A stretch of 64,000 nucleotides of DNA, taken from positions 2,656,698-2,720,697 of the forward strand of contig JAAVVV010000001.1 of assembly GCA_023910605.1 (NCBI GenBank). The letters run 5' to 3'. The translations under genes and the position numbers were made by a program. Positions 62,945 to 64,000 of this stretch are shown in pieces. Every line of letters begins with the position of its first letter. Position 1 is the first letter of the stretch. A model generated the notes under the pieces. The model was not told where the DNA came from. It made no database searches and saw only the letters and a program-made list of their open reading frames with translations. Source of the stretch: Bosea sp. (in: a-proteobacteria) (GTDB taxonomy: Bacteria > Pseudomonadota > Alphaproteobacteria > Rhizobiales > Beijerinckiaceae).

Positions 62945-64000
62945 ATGATCGAAGCAGCGGGACAAGATAGTGACGAGGTGGCGCGGCTTCGCGCGCTCGT
63001 CGCTGCGCAGGCTGCAGCGCTGAAGACGGCGCAGGCCGAAGCTGCCGCCGCCAAGGCCGGTCTTCTTGTCAAGAGCCTGGAGATCGAGAAGCTCAAGATC
63101 CAGATCGCGCGGCTCAGGCGCATGCAATTTGGCCGCTCCTCGGAGAAGCTCTCCCATGAGATCGAGCAACTGGAACTGCGGCTCGAGGAACTGGAGATGG
63201 TCGAGGCGGCGAACAATGCAGCCATCGACGAGATAGCTCCTGCCGCTGATGCAGCAACAGCCAAGCCGAAGGCCACGCGCCGCCCTTTGCCTGAGCATCT
63301 GCCGCGCATCGAGATCGTACACACGCCTGCCATCGTGAACGACCCTGCCTGTGCTTGTCCATCCTGCGGAACGGCAGGCAAGTGGCGCAAGGTGGATGAG
63401 GATGTCCGTGAAGTCCTGGAGTATGTGCCGGGCCGCTTCGAGGTTATCCGCCATGTGCGTCCCGCCTTCTCGTGCCGCACCTGCGAGAGCATGGCGCAAG
63501 CTCCGATGCCGAGCATGCCGATCGAGCGCGGCATGGCCGGACCGGGCCTGATCGCCCAGGTTCTGGTTGGCAAATACTGTGATCATCTCCCGCTTTATCG
63601 CCAGGCAGAGATCTTTGCCCGCGAGGGCGTCGAGATCGAGCGCTCGGTGATGGCCGGCTGGGTTGCCAAGGCCGCAGAGCTTGTCGCGCCACTGGTCGAG
63701 GCGGTCGGTGCCCATGTGATGCGGGCTGAGCGGCTGCATGCCGACGACACGCCCGTGCCAGTGCTGGCGCCGGGCCTCGGGCGCACGAAGACAGGGCGGC
63801 TCTGGGTGTATCTGCGCGATGAGCGACCCCGTGGCGGTCAAGACCCGCCCGCCGCGCTGTATCGCTACACGCCCGACCGCAAGGGAGAGCGACCGCGCGA
63901 GCACCTCAAGGCCTTTGCAGGATTCCTGCAGGCGGATGCCTATGCCGGATTCAACGAACTCTATGCGACGAGTGCCACGCGTTCAGCCGCCGCAACCGAG
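62945..64000 (+). CDS. tnpC: IS66 family transposase TnpC (copy 3, partial)
   Basis: The first 352 residues of the same 534-residue transposase, intact to the window edge, including the coiled coil, zinc ribbon and the start of the DDE core. Confidence 0.93.
   Translation, partial: MIEAAGQDSDEVARLRALVAAQAAALKTAQAEAAAAKAGLLVKSLEIEKLKIQIARLRRMQFGRSSEKLSHEIEQLELRLEELEMVEAANNAAIDEIAPAADAATAKPKATRRPLPEHLPRIEIVHTPAIVNDPACACPSCGTAGKWRKVDEDVREVLEYVPGRFEVIRHVRPAFSCRTCESMAQAPMPSMPIERGMAGPGLIAQVLVGKYCDHLPLYRQAEIFAREGVEIERSVMAGWVAKAAELVAPLVEAVGAHVMRAERLHADDTPVPVLAPGLGRTKTGRLWVYLRDERPRGGQDPPAALYRYTPDRKGERPREHLKAFAGFLQADAYAGFNELYATSATRSAAATE

Larger units (their letters stand above)
61994..64000 (+). mobile_element. 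IS66 family element, copy 3 (cut by the window end)
   Basis: Starts with GTAAGCGTTCTGCCATGGC at 61994 and matches copy 1 through all 2007 bases visible. It has the same orientation as copy 1 and the opposite orientation to copy 2. The right end lies beyond the window. Confidence 0.92.

Overview
The window reads as the chromosome of a high-GC alphaproteobacterium, most likely Hyphomicrobiales (Rhizobiales). Grounds are the gene order LMW phosphatase / UPF0262 / hisD / DUF2948, an alphaproteobacterial-type histidyl-tRNA synthetase, an AADLP-type rhizobial outer-membrane protein leader, and GC-rich codons throughout the core. No name below comes from a database search; all are read from motifs, lengths and gene order.

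Core part, 1 to about 27,340: the end of recR; a hisD cluster on the minus strand; hisS on the plus strand with a low-GC patch inside it; azlCD; an L,D-transpeptidase; an outer-membrane barrel protein; a marR gene divergent from an acyl-CoA synthetase gene; a DUF1499 gene; an MBL-fold hydrolase; bioY. Then comes an eight-gene peptide-uptake operon (two ABC ATPases, binding protein, two permeases, gamma-glutamyltransferase, DUF1028). After that follow an ISAs1 remnant, a TRAP-type binding protein with an internal deletion coupled to a large GGDEF-EAL protein, and tRNA-Pro(CGG) and tRNA-Gln(TTG).

Island part, about 27,340 to beyond 64,000: a tyrosine integrase lies directly downstream of tRNA-Gln, the usual sign of a tRNA-integrated island. 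Its first cargo is a compact restriction-modification set (C5 methyltransferase with an HTH and an operator palindrome at its start, Vsr, EcoRII-type endonuclease). A nested transposon pile follows (33,010-41,103): an IS4/Tn5-like element split by an IS66 pair in inverted orientation, which together carry one 8-bp target duplication, with an IS630 element beside it.

The most interesting part is 41,243-56,381, a two-operon multi-helicase module. One operon is UvrD-like helicase, DrmA-like helicase, DrmB-like DUF1998 protein, and a NERD-nuclease/SF1 helicase. The other, divergent across only 32 bp, is a 1022-residue protein of no family I recognise coupled to a SNF2-type helicase. DrmA and DrmB are the DISARM core, but DrmC and an in-cluster methyltransferase are missing, so this looks like an unlisted DISARM-like architecture. 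The neighbouring EcoRII/Dcm-type methyltransferase could supply self-marking.

Right flank, 56,676-64,000: a GSU2403-type nucleotidyltransferase with an operator-like palindrome, an array of short interspersed CCAGCGG repeats, two coiled-coil/winged-helix proteins, an IS1595 transposase, an XRE regulator, a degenerate tRNA-like sequence, an AbiEii-type toxin pair, and a third, direct-orientation copy of the IS66 element running off the window.
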